Source of the DNA: Tamarix chinensis
Lineage: Eukaryota; Streptophyta; Magnoliopsida; Caryophyllales; Tamaricaceae
DNA length: 64,000 nucleotides
Direction: 5' to 3'
NCBI GenBank assembly: GCA_030549775.1
Contig: CM060172.1
Location: 2,892,123-2,956,122, forward strand
The stretch's first letter is position 1; each line of letters starts with the position of its first letter. The notes under the pieces are model-generated. The model was not told the origin of the DNA and made no database searches. It saw only the letters and a program-made list of their open reading frames with translations. Shown here in pieces: positions 47,534-59,724 of the stretch. A program made the translations under genes and the position numbers.

Positions 47534-48301
47534 TGTAAGACCCTATATTTTTAAAACCCTGATTATTTTAGTATCTTTATTATTTAAAAATAAAATTATT
47601 ATTTTTATATGTTTCATTACATCATTTAAGGATTTAAAAACCCACGTCATATTTTTAAAACATTTCTTCTTTTTTTCTTTTTCTCTTTTTTTGTTGAGCT
47701 ATTTTCAACTATCTAACTTTCTCTAAATCATAATCTCTCTTTGTATCTGGATTCCTATACTTTTTATAAGGCTTTTGTTAGTATTTATAATGATAAATAA
47801 ATATCACATCACTAATATGTTTTTCACACATTATTTTGTGGCTATTCAAATTTTGAACAGCGTTATATTTTTCTACTCACCAAAAAATTATGAATCATCA
47901 TATTTAAATGTTTTGGAAATGAAAATATGTTTAAAATATTCTATGTTTATTTTTACTATTTTTATTATTTTTATTAATATTTGTCATTTTTAGCTCAATT
48001 AACCATTAAAAGTATAAATGTTAACTCTGATCGTACTTATTATTTGTACACCTCAAACAGAGCTCTTGAATTATATCAATACTTTACCCTAAGTCTTTAT
48101 TTAATCTATAATCACCTTACAATAACATATGTAGTTATCAAACATTCCTAAACTATTTTCTACTTATTCTTATGTTAACACTTGTAACCTATACTCATTG
48201 TCTCTCCAACCTGCCTTAACTTCATGCCGTACCTAATCATTCCCCTTTCGTCCTAATTTCATGGCCTCACCTTCCTAATGCCACCTCCCTTAGGTAACAA
48301 C
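47534..48301 (+). mobile_element. LTR-like segment F, host of copy B (left part)
   Basis: Starts TGTAAGACCCTATATTTTTA and becomes pyrimidine-rich toward 48,300, the pattern of a plus-sense LTR. Copy B interrupts it. The continuation after B (58,969-59,061) is also pyrimidine-rich. Family and true ends are unknown. Confidence 0.45.
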
Positions 48302-49379
48302 TAAAATGCCCCAAAAATTCTAATTTTAAAAATTATAGTTAAATAAGACTTTATTGGAAAAATTTATTAAATAAATTGTTTTTATTAAAATAAAAGGGAA
48401 TTAATTAGGATAAATCAAGAATAAATTTATAAGTATTTTAATTAGGAAAAATGTAGGTATTTTAGCTAATTAAGAATTTTAGTTTGGAAATTAATTAAAT
48501 AAATTATTTTGTTTAAAATAAGAAGGAGAAAATAGTTCCAAATTAATAGGAAATTTATAAATAATTTAATTGAAGAAAATTAGGGTGTTTTGCTAATTAA
48601 AATGAAATTTATGAAAAACCTTTCAAAAACCCTAAATTAGCCTAAAAAGGGATTTAAATATTATTTTTATTTAAATATTATTATTTTTAATTATCCCAAA
48701 TATCCTAATTAATTTAATTAACCCAACCCACTATTTTTCTTTTCTATTTTTCCTTTTTCCCTTTTCTATCTTCCTTTTTCTTTCCTTTTTCTTTATTTTC
48801 TTTATTTTCTTCCTTTTTCTTTTTCTTTTTCTCTTCTTTCTAACTTGGGCTTGGTCATGGCCCATTCTTCCTTTTTCTTTCTTTCCTCTTGCCACGGCCC
48901 ACTTTTTTCTTTTCTTCCTTCAGCGCAGCTTAGTATCGAAATGCCGCTCTTCCTCCCTTATTTCCCTAGAACGCCGCGTTTTAGTTAAAAAAAATTAACC
49001 TACGTCGTCCAGGGCAATCTGCCTTCCTTTTCTTTCCTTTCTTTTCTTCCCCAAACCGCTGGTCCAGCCCCTACCTTTCTTCCTTCTTTCTTCTTCCTCC
49101 TCCCCCAACGATGTCAACCTACAACTTCGTCAACCTATAACCGTCTGAAAATCGCGTTGTTTAACCGGCCATTTCACCTCTATTTTCCCCGCTGATCCGT
49201 CGACCCCGTCACCCAACCACTTCTCCCTTCTTCTCGCTCTCGATTTCCCTCATCCTAGCCAATCACCTTCCCCGCCACTACCTAGATTTTTGTCAGCCAA
49301 ATGACGCCGCCGGCGAACCCTAACCCCACTTTCCCTATTCCCTCGTCATCCCATAGACCTCACCCTATCATTTAAACCC

Positions 49380-49390
49380 TATAAATACCC
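49380..49390 (+). promoter_or_regulatory. TATA box of copy B LTR
   Basis: TATAAATACCC about 1.08 kb from the left end of B, preceded by AAACCC. It is shared in sequence and rough position with A, C and D. Confidence 0.65.
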
Positions 49391-50040
49391 CCAGATTGAA
49401 CTCTGTATCGAGCTTTGGTTGCTTTCCCAAAAAATCTACCTTGTGTGTCGCCGCTACTTTAGACGGCCATTCCGCCGACGTTGGCCAACCATGCTACCCA
49501 CTTTGCCCATCTAATCCTTCCTTGCATCGTCCTCTACCCAACTAAACCTCCCATTACCCTCAATTCTTCCTGCACGAGCCACCGCAGCTGTGCAAAGTTC
49601 TCTTCTCAATCAACCTATTCTCTACCCCTGCCACCCTTCACACCACCATTAGCCACCACTTCTGGCACTCCTTTCACCTCCCAAATTGTACTACAGACCC
49701 TCCTTTATCTTTTCCTACCTTTATTTTCCTCTCCCTCCCTCTTCTCCTCTCTTTCTCTTCTTCTTCTCCATTCGGCCACCACTACTGCAGTGTGCTGCCA
49801 CCCTCATTCAACTCCTCTCCCTCTGGGCAACCCTAAACACCCCAACTCCCACCTCCATTCTACCTCTCCTTTTCCCAGCATTCAACCCTTCCCCTTTTCT
49901 TCTCTTTTTCCGGCCACCGTTGTGCACCACCGCTAGTGCCGCTCCTCATCACCAGCCCAAGGTTGAACCCTAAACCCTCTCAACCCTTGTTCCTATTTAA
50001 TTAAGCTTATTTTATTTTATTTCAATTTTAACCTATTATT

Positions 50041-50042
50041 CA

Positions 50043-50073
<31 letters not shown>

Positions 50074-50296
50074 GGTTCAATACTATTATTATTATTTCTT
50101 ATTAGGTCCAAGACCCTATTGGACTTATTTAAATTATTATTTTTGTATTATTGATATTATTAGTATTATCATGAGTTTTTATTTTATTATTATTATTATT
50201 ACTATTTCAAAACGATTATTATTATTTCATTATTAATACTACAACTATTTTACTATTAGTATTGCTATTATTACTATTATTGCTATGCGATTATTA

Positions 50297-50343
<47 letters not shown>

Positions 50344-50349
50344 TTCAAT
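50041..50349. repeat. ATT microsatellite of copy B, left of nested copy E
   Basis: (ATT)n blocks separated by islands such as AGGTCCAAGACCCTATTGG (50,103). It ends with about 50 bp of pure TTA/ATT just before E. The same array resumes at 55,523. Confidence 0.85.
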
Positions 50350-52529
50350 GTTAGTGTAATCCTCCAAAATTTTAAAAGCTTATAATTTAATAAATACATT
50401 TTATTTGGGATAAATTAGCCTTTAAATCTATTTAATTTAATTATTTTATGAATTTTTGAATATATAAGATTGGATATAAATATTTAATAAATTAAAATTA
50501 ATATCTTGTTATTTTATCACACCCTTATTATTTAAATAAATTTTCAAACCCTTATTTTACTAAAATTATCATTTTTAACCCTTATATTTTAATTATATTA
50601 AATTAAATTATTAAATAAATTTATTACCCAAAAATATTATATTTTATTATTTTATAAATTAAATTATTTTATTTAAACCATTTTCCTTTTTCTTTTTCCT
50701 TTTTCCCTTTTTCCTCCTCATTTTTCTCCTTTTTTCTCTTTTCTTTCTTTTTCCTTTCCTTCATTGGGCCGCCAGCTGGCCGGCCTGCCCTTCCTCTCCC
50801 TGGTGCGTGGGCCATTGGCCCATTTTTCTCCTCCCCTCTACGTGAGCCGGCCGCCTCCTTTCTTCCCCAATCGGGCCGGCCCGCTTCCTTTTTTTTTCTC
50901 TTTGGTCGACCTACTTGCCAGTTGCAACCCTCCCTTTCCTTCTTCTTCTTTCTTTCTTCTTCCTCTTTCCCCGGCGAAATTCCCGACCCCCACCATTCCA
51001 CTTGCAACTCCCTCTCCCCCACTTGCTTCCCCGTATCTCCCTCTCTCTCCCTCTTGTCATTTTCCTGCCATACCGGCCCCACCAGCTCTCCCTCTCCCTG
51101 CCATCGCCATACCTTTATTCTCCTCCCTCTCCCTACAACCCCCATTCCCCTACCACCACCCCTCGACCCGCCCTATTCCCTCCTCTCTCTTCCCCTTCTT
51201 TTTCTTCTTCCTTCCCTGCCCCATTCTGCATTTTCCTGAGCCCCATATGTCCTGCTCGAGCCTCTTTTTCTCCCTTTCTTCTCCTCCCCTCTCTCCCCTA
51301 TTTTTGTTTTGCCACCCATCTCTGTCGCTGTCTTCGCCTCAACCACCACCTGCACCACCCCTACCACCTTCTACCTCACCCTTGAACCATCACAACCCCC
51401 ATTGAGCCACCCCACAACCTCCTTCTTCCTTTTCTCTTCTTTTTCTCTTCTTTCCCTTCCTTCTCGGCAGCCACCCTGCACAGCCATATGCCGCCGCTGT
51501 TCGGCCGACTATTCCACCAACTAAGCCACCACACTACTCCTTGCAACCCCCTCTACCACTCCAAATCATCCTTTGGCCGAAACCACCACCTGCAGGCCCT
51601 CGTTTCCCCCTCCCTTTTCCTTCCTTCTATTTCAACCCCTCCTCGGCCGCCACCTTCGCAACCTCGTTGCCGCCACCTCCACCGCCCTTAGCCGCCTTCA
51701 ACCCATCCCCGACCACCACCTACACCCCCTCTCCACTTCTACACCATTCCTTTGCCCCAAATCTTCCCCCGTATGCCTTTTTTCTTAGCCCCAAAACCCC
51801 AACCCGAAAATGCCCACTTTTCCTTATTTTCACCACCTTCGAGCCCCCTCCTTTTTCTTTCTTTGCATGCAGCTCATGTTTCATGAGTAGGATGAGCTGC
51901 TATCCTTCTTGATTTACTTAGGTAAAAAATTTAAGGTATAATAATATTTTAAGTTAATTATTTTATTAATTAAGTGTTATAAAGCCTTATACCTTGATTT
52001 TTATTATTTCTAATGTAATAAGTCTTGGTATTACTTTAGGTATTGATTTTGATAATCAAAGATTGAGCCTTTAACTAGAATACTAGTAAGGTTCGTTTTT
52101 GCGGGAATCGAGGTAACCGTTAAATCCCACTTAAATGCATGGATAATATATGTTAGTACATTAGGCATTTTTAACGTGTATTATGCTTGATATATGTTGT
52201 TTAATATATTATATGTGGTTTCTTGTGTTGGTTGATAAAAGGAAGCATGGTAGGTTATATGATATGTATGGAAATATTGTTAAGGTAAGAGTTTGGTTGT
52301 TAGTGAAAATGTTAAGTATTATCCATGTTGTATTATGCTATTGTAATCTTAATGCATGATTAATATTTTGTGAGCCTTAGGGGTATATTAGTAATGAATC
52401 TTGTACAAGAATATGGCCTAATATATGTATAGGGGTGCTAATAATATTATATTAATTATAAAAGTTGTGGATAAGGTGTTAATATTAATATTTTATGTAG
52501 TAATAATAATAACTTAATATAAGTGGTGT

Positions 52530-53400
52530 ACGAAGGGGCAAAATGGTAACTTCAAATTAAAAAGGGTATTATGGTAATTTTGGAGGCAAGGGCAAAGTAG
52601 TAATTGGGTAATTAAAGCGTAAAAGGGTAATTTTGGAGTTAATGGATAAATTGGTAATTTTGGAAGTAGAAAGGGTAAAGTGGTAAATTGTAAATGAAAA
52701 GGGGCAAATTGGTAATTTTGAAAGTAAGGGGAGTAAAATGGTAATTTTGTAATTAAAGAGCAAAATAGTATTTTTTAATAAAAGGGTAAAATGGTAATTT
52801 TATAATTAAAGGAAAAAATAGTAATTTTGTAATAAAAGGGAAAAATGGTGATTTTGTAATAAAAGGGTAAAATGGCAGTTTTGTAGTTAAAGGGCAAAAT
52901 GGTAATTTTGTAATTAAAGGGAAAAATGGTAATTTTGTGATAAAAGGGAAAAAGGGTAATTTGGAAATTAAAAGAGGTAAAATGGTAATTTCGTAGTTAA
53001 GGATAAAATGATAATTTTGTAAATGAAAGGGTGTTATGGTAATTTTTGGAAGTTAAGGGGTAAAATGATAAATTTAAAGGTAAAAGGGTAAAATGGTAAT
53101 TTTGTAAATAAAAGGGGTAAAAGTGGAAATCGGAAAGGAGTAACTTAGTAATTATAATAATTGAGAAGGGTAAAATAATAATTTAAATGACTAAAGGGTA
53201 ATTTGATAATTTAATAGTGGAGAAGGGTAAAATGGTAAACATGATAAGTGTGAGGGGGCAATTTGGTAATTTAACCAACTAAAGGGGTAATTTGGTAATT
53301 AGGATATTGAACAGAGGTAATTTGGTAATTTTGTAACTAAAGGGTAGTTTGTTAATTATAATAAGGGAAATGGGTAAATTGGTAATCTAACCAACCAAAT
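52530..53400 (+). repeat. Minisatellite of ~27-31-bp units (GGTAATTTTG...AAAGGG) in copy E
   Basis: About 30 diverged units of the form AAAGGGTAAAATGGTAATTT followed by TGTAATT. Some units vary GGTAAAATGG to GGCAAATTGG. The minus-strand frame at 52,569-52,763 comes from this repeat. Confidence 0.9.
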
Positions 53401-54429
53401 GGGAAATATATTAAGTGTAACAATTACCAAGGGTGATTAGCGCTAATAAGGGTAGGAGATAGATCAGTAACCTAAACCAAGTAAGGGTGTAGCTAAGATT
53501 GAATCTGTACTATATGTCCTACCTACCTTGGTTGCCCTATATACTTTATATGTCGTGTTCTATATGCTATTATCTTAATTGTTTCATGTGTAGCATGGCT
53601 TGGAACTGAAATGCGTTCATGTACCCTCTTTTGGTATGTGCTAATATGGATATGCTGTAAGTTATGATGTGATGTGATGTGGCCCTTTAGGACATGCATG
53701 CTAGGATAATTAACGTGGTGATTAGAGATGGAGGCATAAAAAAGAAAAATGGGAAAATAGGATAACCAAAGGGAAGTAAGTTGGCTAATATAGGTATGGG
53801 AGGAACTCGGGTTTGCATGGGGTGGTTAGAGTCTGCATGGGGGTAGACTTTATGTATGGAAAGTTGCCTCGGGATGTGAGGAAGGTAATAGAAGTGTCGT
53901 TTGGGTATCTAGGGGCTTCGGGCGAAAAATAGTACGTGGGACAGTATAAGGGTGTATAGGAGACTAGACTAGAGTTTAAGGGGAAACCCTAATTTGAGTA
54001 GGGGAAAGAAGAAAAAGAAAATAATAAAAATAAGTGAGAATGAGTAGGGCATGAAGTGAGGGTAGAACCAAAGGGTCATGATGTGTAGGGGTGATAAAAT
54101 AGTCTGGGTTGTGCGAGGTAGAAAAGGATGGGCCACATAGGCCCAGGTTAGGGTTTATAGAGAAAACCCTAGGGGAAGGCGGTGAGTGGACCTTGGGGTA
54201 TAATGTGGTGGGCTTTGACCCACACACTTAGGAGTCGAGTTCCTGGTGTGAGTAAGTGGATTACGGGAAGGATGTCAGGGCGAGTTAGGAGGCGCCGAGT
54301 CTTCAGATATAGGATGGGCCCTCTTAGGAGGATAAGTATAGTTGGAGTTAGCCATGCGTGTCTAAGGCGGAACCTGTTGAATAAGATACGAAAAAATACT
54401 AATCATGTAAAGTGAAAGATTATTTAGCC

Positions 54430-54785
54430 GGGTCCAGCCGATCCACTGGTTAGGAATAGTGGTTAGGTGCGTTCTGCCCTATAAGGACCGATCCACCAGC
54501 GAATAATAGTGGTGTGGACTTTGTGCCACAAGTGACCGGCCCATTGAAAATAATAGTGGGAGATCCCGAGCTCAATAAACCAAACCCTAATTTGTTAAGA
54601 CTAGTAAGAGACACTAAGTACTTATAGTGGAACACCATGAGAGTCGGGGTCAGATTGATCTACCGGCATAATAGTGGCCAGGAGCATTTTGCCCTGGAGA
54701 CCGATCCACTAGCATATAATAGTGGTTAGGTGCGTTCTGCCCTATAAGTGGCCGATCCACCGGCTATAATAGTGGGGTTCTCGCA
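54430..54785 (+). repeat. CCAC...GTGG cassette in copy E (two blocks of three)
   Basis: Six units of the form GACCGATCCACC-(8-11 nt)-AATAGTGG, three on each side of a spacer containing GAGATCCCGAGCTCAATAAA. The matching cassette in B is at 57,940-58,275 and in A, reversed, at 15,330-15,690. Confidence 0.85.
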
Positions 54786-55522
54786 CTCTCATGGAGATTA
54801 TAATCCGAGATGATTGACTAATGATGGAATGATGGCCTTAAGGCCCTAAAAGTATCAATTATTCAGTATGGCCTATTAAAATTTGGTTGACTTGTTAAGT
54901 ATGCGAATGTACGAAAGTGAATGTTATGTGTACACCATTAATATCTGATTGACTTGTGGAATATGTGAATGTATGGGTTTGAATATTATGTTTACACCTA
55001 TCATTATGTATGGACATAGTAGTATAACATGTGTTACAGTACGTGCCTACTTTTAAGTGCGTTTTTAAAGGGTTACTCAGTACTGTAGTACTGAAGGGTT
55101 CCATTTGTGGGGCCCCTGCCTATTCAATGGGTAGTACCCCTTGTAAGTCGTATTCGGTGTTACTCAAGTGGGCCATTGGGAAAGAGCGTAAGGAACTATC
55201 CGAAACCGTTAGGGTTTTACTCTGTCTCCTTTAAATTCATAGTTTCTATGTATTTATTGTTTTGTAACCACCACCGGTGGATTATACGCTTATAAAATAT
55301 TTACTTGTGCTACTCTGATTTAAATATGTTTGAATTTCTCATAAATTGTGTTTTACTATTTTAGCTCTAGCACTTGATACTAGAATGGTAGGAGTGAACC
55401 GGTCTGGTACTAAGTGTGGCGGTAATATCCCCAAAGTTCACGGTTTATTAATTTGCTTTCGCTAATTTTCTTTTGATTAAACGAAATTTTTCATTAGTGA
55501 ATTTTGGGGGTGTTACAGTTAG

Positions 55523-55816
55523 TATTATTATTCTATATAGGGCTGAAATCCTATTGTGCCTATTTTGAATTGTAGTAATAGTATTATAAATATCAAGTCT
55601 TATTATTATTAATATTATTAATATTTTTATCATTAGCATTTATTATTATTGTTAGTGTTATTATTTATTATTATTATTATTATTATTATTTAATAAGGTT
55701 ATTATTATTCAATGTAGGGTCAAAACCCTACTTCATTTTAGCTTCGATTATTATCATTATTATTATTACCATTATGATTATTATTATTATTGCAATATTA
55801 TTATGGTTTTTATCAT

Positions 55817-55851
<35 letters not shown>

Positions 55852-56165
55852 ATTTTTATTATATATTTTACTAATGTTATTATTAGTATTATTTTGGTAA
55901 AGGGGTTGATGCCCTTATTTCACTTTGTTTTCGAGCTATACCCTTTATTATTATTATTATGGTATTATTACTATTGTTATTATTATCATTGTTAGTATTA
56001 TTATTACTATTATTAGTATTTTTAGTATGATCATTGTTACTACTACTACTATTATTCTTATTAATATTATCATTCTTATTATTTTTTAGTATCTTTGTTA
56101 TTATTTTTTTAGTATCATTATTATTATTAGGGTAAAGTCTTCAACCTTATATTATCAATTTTTAT
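55523..56165. repeat. ATT microsatellite with hairpin islands (copy B, resumed)
   Basis: Islands ATAGGGCTGAAATCCTAT (55,537), GTAGGGTCAAAACCCTAC (about 55,715), AAAGGGGTTGATGCCCTTA (about 55,899) and AGGGTAAAGTCTTCAACCTT (56,130) recur at about 180-230 bp, separated by ATT/TAC repeats. They are the reverse complements of those in copy A. Frames at 55,448-55,995 are artefacts. Confidence 0.82.
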
Positions 56166-56789
56166 AATATTACTATTATTTCTTATATCTTTAGCAAAGT
56201 TAGTAATTAGTTAATGTTATTTTTGTTAATATGTTATTATTTTATCAAAAAACTAATTTTAGAATAAATTAGTATGTAATAGTATTTTTGGTAGGAGGGA
56301 ATTTAAATTCTATTTTTTTCCTCATATAGATGAGACCAGACAAAGCCGTAAGGAAGCGTAGGAGCGTGCTCCAAGACCGGTATCATTTTAGCTAAGAGTG
56401 TAACTAAGGTCTTATGTGTGTTGATGTGCATTATATGCTTTGTATATTATGCATCCTATGTTATCATTGTAATTATTTCATATGTGGTATGATGTGGAGT
56501 TGAAGTATGTTTTTGTGTTATTATATGGCATGTGTACTATGTGTATGTGATGATATATTGTGGTATGTGTTGTTATGTATTGTGACCCTGTAAGACATAC
56601 ATGTGAGGGTGTTAATGTGGTTTGTGTTGGGGAAAGGATGAAAAAGGAGAATGGGCAAAGAAGTTGGCCAAGGGAAGTAGGTTGACCAAAAGGGGAATAA
56701 GTTGACCAAGGTGAGTAAGTTGACTAAAGGGGGATAAGTTGACCTAAGTATTTTAATGATCTATGAGTGGAAGAATAAAATGGAAAATT

Positions 56790-57520
56790 TTAGGGTTTCA
56801 TGTGAGAGAATTTAATCTAGAGTGTCGTATGGAAGAATCTAATCTATAGTTTTGTATAAGAGAATTTAATCTATAGTTTTGTGTGGGAGAATCTAATATA
56901 TGGTGTTACATGGGAGAATCTAATCTATGGTGTTACATGGGAGGATCTAATCTATGGTTTTGTAGGGGAGAATCTAATCTATAGTGTAATATGGGAGAAT
57001 CTAATATATGGTTTTGTATGGGAGAATTTGGGGTTTTGTATGGAGGAATCTAGAGTTTTGTATGGATGGATATAGGGTTTTGCATGGGAGGATCTAATCT
57101 AGAGTTTTTTATAGATTGAATATAAAGTTTTGTATGGAGGAATATAGGATTTTATGTGGAAGAATCTAGGGTTTGCATAGTTGAATTTAGGGTTCATGTG
57201 GGAGTTTTAGGGTTTTGCATGAAAGGTTCAAAAGGTTGCATGGGTTGTGTAAAGTCTGCATGGGAGTGAAATTTAAGTACGGAACTTTGATTTGAGATGT
57301 GAGGAAGATAATGTAAGCATTGTTTGGGTGTTTGAACACTTTGGAAGGAAAATAGTACGCGGAGCATTATAAGGGTACGTAGGAGATTGAGTTAGGGTTT
57401 GGAGTGACTAATTATGGTTTGTTGTGATTAACTAGGGTTTGGAGTGGTTAGCTATGGTTAGTTGTGGATAACTAGGGTTTGGTGTGGTTGACTAGGGTTT
57501 TGACATGGCTAACTAGGGTT
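56790..57520 (+). repeat. Two minisatellites in copy B
   Basis: First, units of GGGAGAATCTAATCTATGG / TTTTGTATGG to about 57,210. Then, at about 57,385-57,520, five or six units of GGTTTGGAGTGGTTAACTA / AGGGTTTGGTGTGGTTGAC type (about 25-30 bp). Confidence 0.78.
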
Positions 57521-57939
57521 CGGTGGTAACATGTGTGTACTTGGTGAATAGAGTATGATGATGAATATGGGATCGATGGGTTGTGAAAAATGGGGTGTTA
57601 AAATGATTTGGGTTGTGTGAGGTGAAGTAGGATGGACCACTTGGGTCTAAATTAGGGCTTCGGGATAAAACCCTAGAGTGAGATGTGGAGTGGATTTAGA
57701 AGTGTAAAGTAGTGAACCTTGACCCATATACTTAAGAGTTGGACTTCTACTATGAGATAGGGTACAGAGGAAAGGATGTTGGGGTAAGTTCGGAGGTACA
57801 TAATTCTGATGATGTGGAAAGAGTCTGTTGGAAGATAGGTGCGGGGAAAGTGAGTCATGCATGTCTAGGGTTAAAATTCCTGAATAAGATACTTAAGAAA
57901 TTAATCACATAAAGTGGAAGAGTATTGATATAGGCCCAG

Positions 57940-58275
57940 ACTGATCCACCAACATAATAGTGGTTAGGTATTGCGGTATCCTGGAGATCGATCCACCAAC
58001 ATATAATAGTGGTAGGGTATGTTAACCTAGTGACAAATCCACCGACTATAATAGTGGGGGATCCCGAGCTCAATAAATCAAACCTTACAGTTTGCTAAGA
58101 TATGGGAAAGACACTAATTACTTACAGTGGAACACCATGCGAGAAGGGGCCAGACCGATCCATCAGCATAAAATAGTGGTAGGGTATGTTACCCTAGTGA
58201 CCGATCCACCAGCTAAAATAGTGGCCAGGCATCGGAGTGCCCTAGAGACCAATCCACCAGCTAAAATAGTGGGGT
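57940..58275 (+). repeat. CCAC...GTGG cassette in copy B (two blocks of three)
   Basis: Six units such as GACCGATCCACCAGC-TAAAATAGTGG. The spacer, GGGGATCCCGAGCTCAATAA and onward, is closely similar to that in copy E. Confidence 0.85.
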
Positions 58276-58968
58276 TCCTGTATTCGTGTGGACTTGATAA
58301 AGAGTATGGTGTGAAAAGAATTTCGATAAGAGATTAATTAAGTAATTAATCTGGTTTATAATTAGGCCTTTGTATTTTTACGTGAATGATCTTATGCCAT
58401 TATGTATTATGTTGGACTTTATGCTCTTTTATTATTCTACATAGTTTTATGTGAATTTTATGTGTTGGCCTTAGTGCACAGTTACTTTGCTTAGTATGTA
58501 GCGTACTGATCACCCTTTTCATAGGTGCTGCTCATTCCCACGAGTAGTAGGCCCTTCTGACTTTGTGCAGGTGTCAAAGTTTGAGAGTGTCATGGCTATT
58601 TTTACTCTTCTAATTAATTTATCTCCCTTATGTTATTCCTCTTTGTATTAGATTTACCCTTTTTGATTTATTACTTTGTGTTCATTATTTGAGATGAACC
58701 TTTTAACAATTGTATGATTATTTCTCCTTTTGGTTATGAATTATAATTCTTTTCGCGTACTCTAATTTTTGAATGTTATGCACTCTTGATTTAAGTATTA
58801 ATTAAAGTTTAACAGAAAAAATTTCATTTAGCCTTAGTACTTGGTACTGAACGGTCGGAGTGAACCAGTCTAGTATTAAGTGTGGCAGTAACATCCTTAG
58901 AATTCACGGATTTTTTTTATGTGCTTCCATTTAAAAAAAAATAGTAAATTTTAGAGTGTTACAATAAC

Positions 58969-59061
58969 TTAATTCCCTAATCATTATATTATTCCCTTAA
59001 TCAATTCTCTCTCACTACTTCTTTCATTCATCCATCATCTCATTCAACGTTCCACACCACT
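58969..59061 (+). mobile_element. LTR-like segment F, continuation after copy B
   Basis: Pyrimidine-rich (CTCTCTCACTACTTCTTTCA) and ended by the next insertion at 59,062. Assigned to F only by position and composition. Confidence 0.35.
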
Positions 59062-59719
59062 TGTAACACCTCAAATTTTACTACTAAAATATTTTGTGTT
59101 AGGTTGAAGTGTAATAGCAAGATAAATATATATTACCGATCTAATGAACATAAGTCTACCATACCGTACCATACTTATATCAATTACAAGGCAAAATACT
59201 TAGAATTGAAAATAAGATAAAATAGAGAATAAGACTTTTATAAAACTTAAATAAGTGTTTTGAGATTAACTCTAAGTACAATATAATAAAATACAAATAA
59301 AAGGGATCCATTAGAACTAAGAGTCCAAAAAGGTATTTTGACAAAACCGATAATAAAATAACATGACTCTACGTCTAATCCCAAGATACAAAGATCACTC
59401 CTCCATAGGTATATCATCAAAAGCAATAGAAAAAAAATCATCCAAGCAATCATTATTGCCCTACACAATAAAGTATGAGTCCTTTTCTTCTAGGGATGGA
59501 TAGCCCCCATGAGAAAGATGATTAGCATTCTATGTACTAAGTAAGGTAACGATACAATTATAATAAGGTTACACAAATTATGTAAGGTTGCATGGAAAAT
59601 AAGCACGCTTATTGAGTAAACATGATATGATACAAGAGAATAACTAAATCAGATCTTTATTATTAGATAAAATTACAATCCAGTTTATTATTTGCCATAA
59701 CACTCCCATTGTTACCACT
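59057..59719. mobile_element. 653-bp solo-LTR-like insertion flanked by ccact
   Basis: TGTAACACCTC begins at 59,062 and the segment ends CCATTGTTA at 59,714. CCACT occurs directly on both sides (59,057-59,061 and 59,715-59,719), a perfect 5-bp duplication. The terminus is related to the TGTAACACC ends of the giant LTRs, but the body is short and different (contains ACCGATCTAATGAACATAAG, a possible diverged counterpart of their terminal block). Strand not settled. No gene; the frame at 59,247-59,468 is fortuitous. Confidence 0.6.
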
Positions 59720-59724
59720 TAAAA

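Larger units (their letters stand above)
50355..55517 (+). mobile_element. Copy E: giant solo-LTR-like insertion (5.16 kb) nested in copy B
   Basis: TGTAATCCTCC...GGGTGTTACA with a perfect 5-bp duplication. Same family as A and B: AT-rich start, pyrimidine-rich leader (50,680-51,870), CCAC...GTGG cassette (54,430-54,785) and the terminal block GGAGTGAACCGGTCTGGTAC. It differs from A and B in lacking the ATT/hairpin array and an obvious TATAAATACCC. It carries instead a minisatellite of about 30-bp units. No gag or pol. The long Pro/Ser/Leu-rich frames at 50,669-51,912, on both strands, follow composition and are not considered genes. Confidence 0.85.
50350..55522. repeat. Perfect 5-bp target-site duplication of copy E (gttag)
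   Basis: GTTAG at 50,350-50,354 and at 55,518-55,522, directly flanking TGTAATCCTCC and GGGTGTTACA. This dates E after B and proves the two B halves were contiguous. Confidence 0.92.
48302..58963 (+). mobile_element. Copy B: giant solo-LTR-like insertion, ~5.5 kb without nested copy E
   Basis: Starts TAAAATGCCCC (ancestral TGAAATGCCCC) and ends AGTGTTACA. After removal of copy E (50,355-55,517) and one duplicated pentamer it is about 5.5 kb. It aligns with the reverse complement of copy A through the AT-rich start, pyrimidine-rich leader, TATA box, ATT microsatellites with hairpin islands, minisatellite (56,790-57,210), CCAC...GTGG cassette (57,940-58,275) and terminal block (GTGAACCAGTCTAGTATTAA). 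There is no gag or pol, and its ends are not direct repeats of each other, so it behaves as a solo LTR. Confidence 0.8.
48297..58968. repeat. 5-bp target-site duplication of copy B (acaac / ataac)
   Basis: ACAAC at 48,297-48,301 and ATAAC at 58,964-58,968 flank copy B, with one mismatch. Confidence 0.65.

Noticed and set aside
50669..51912. Several frames of up to 213 codons on both strands, Pro/Ser/Leu-rich or Lys/Glu/Arg-rich
   Set aside because: They overlap one another in the pyrimidine-rich leader of LTR copy E, on both strands and in several phases. Stop-poor composition explains them; there is no domain or conserved start.
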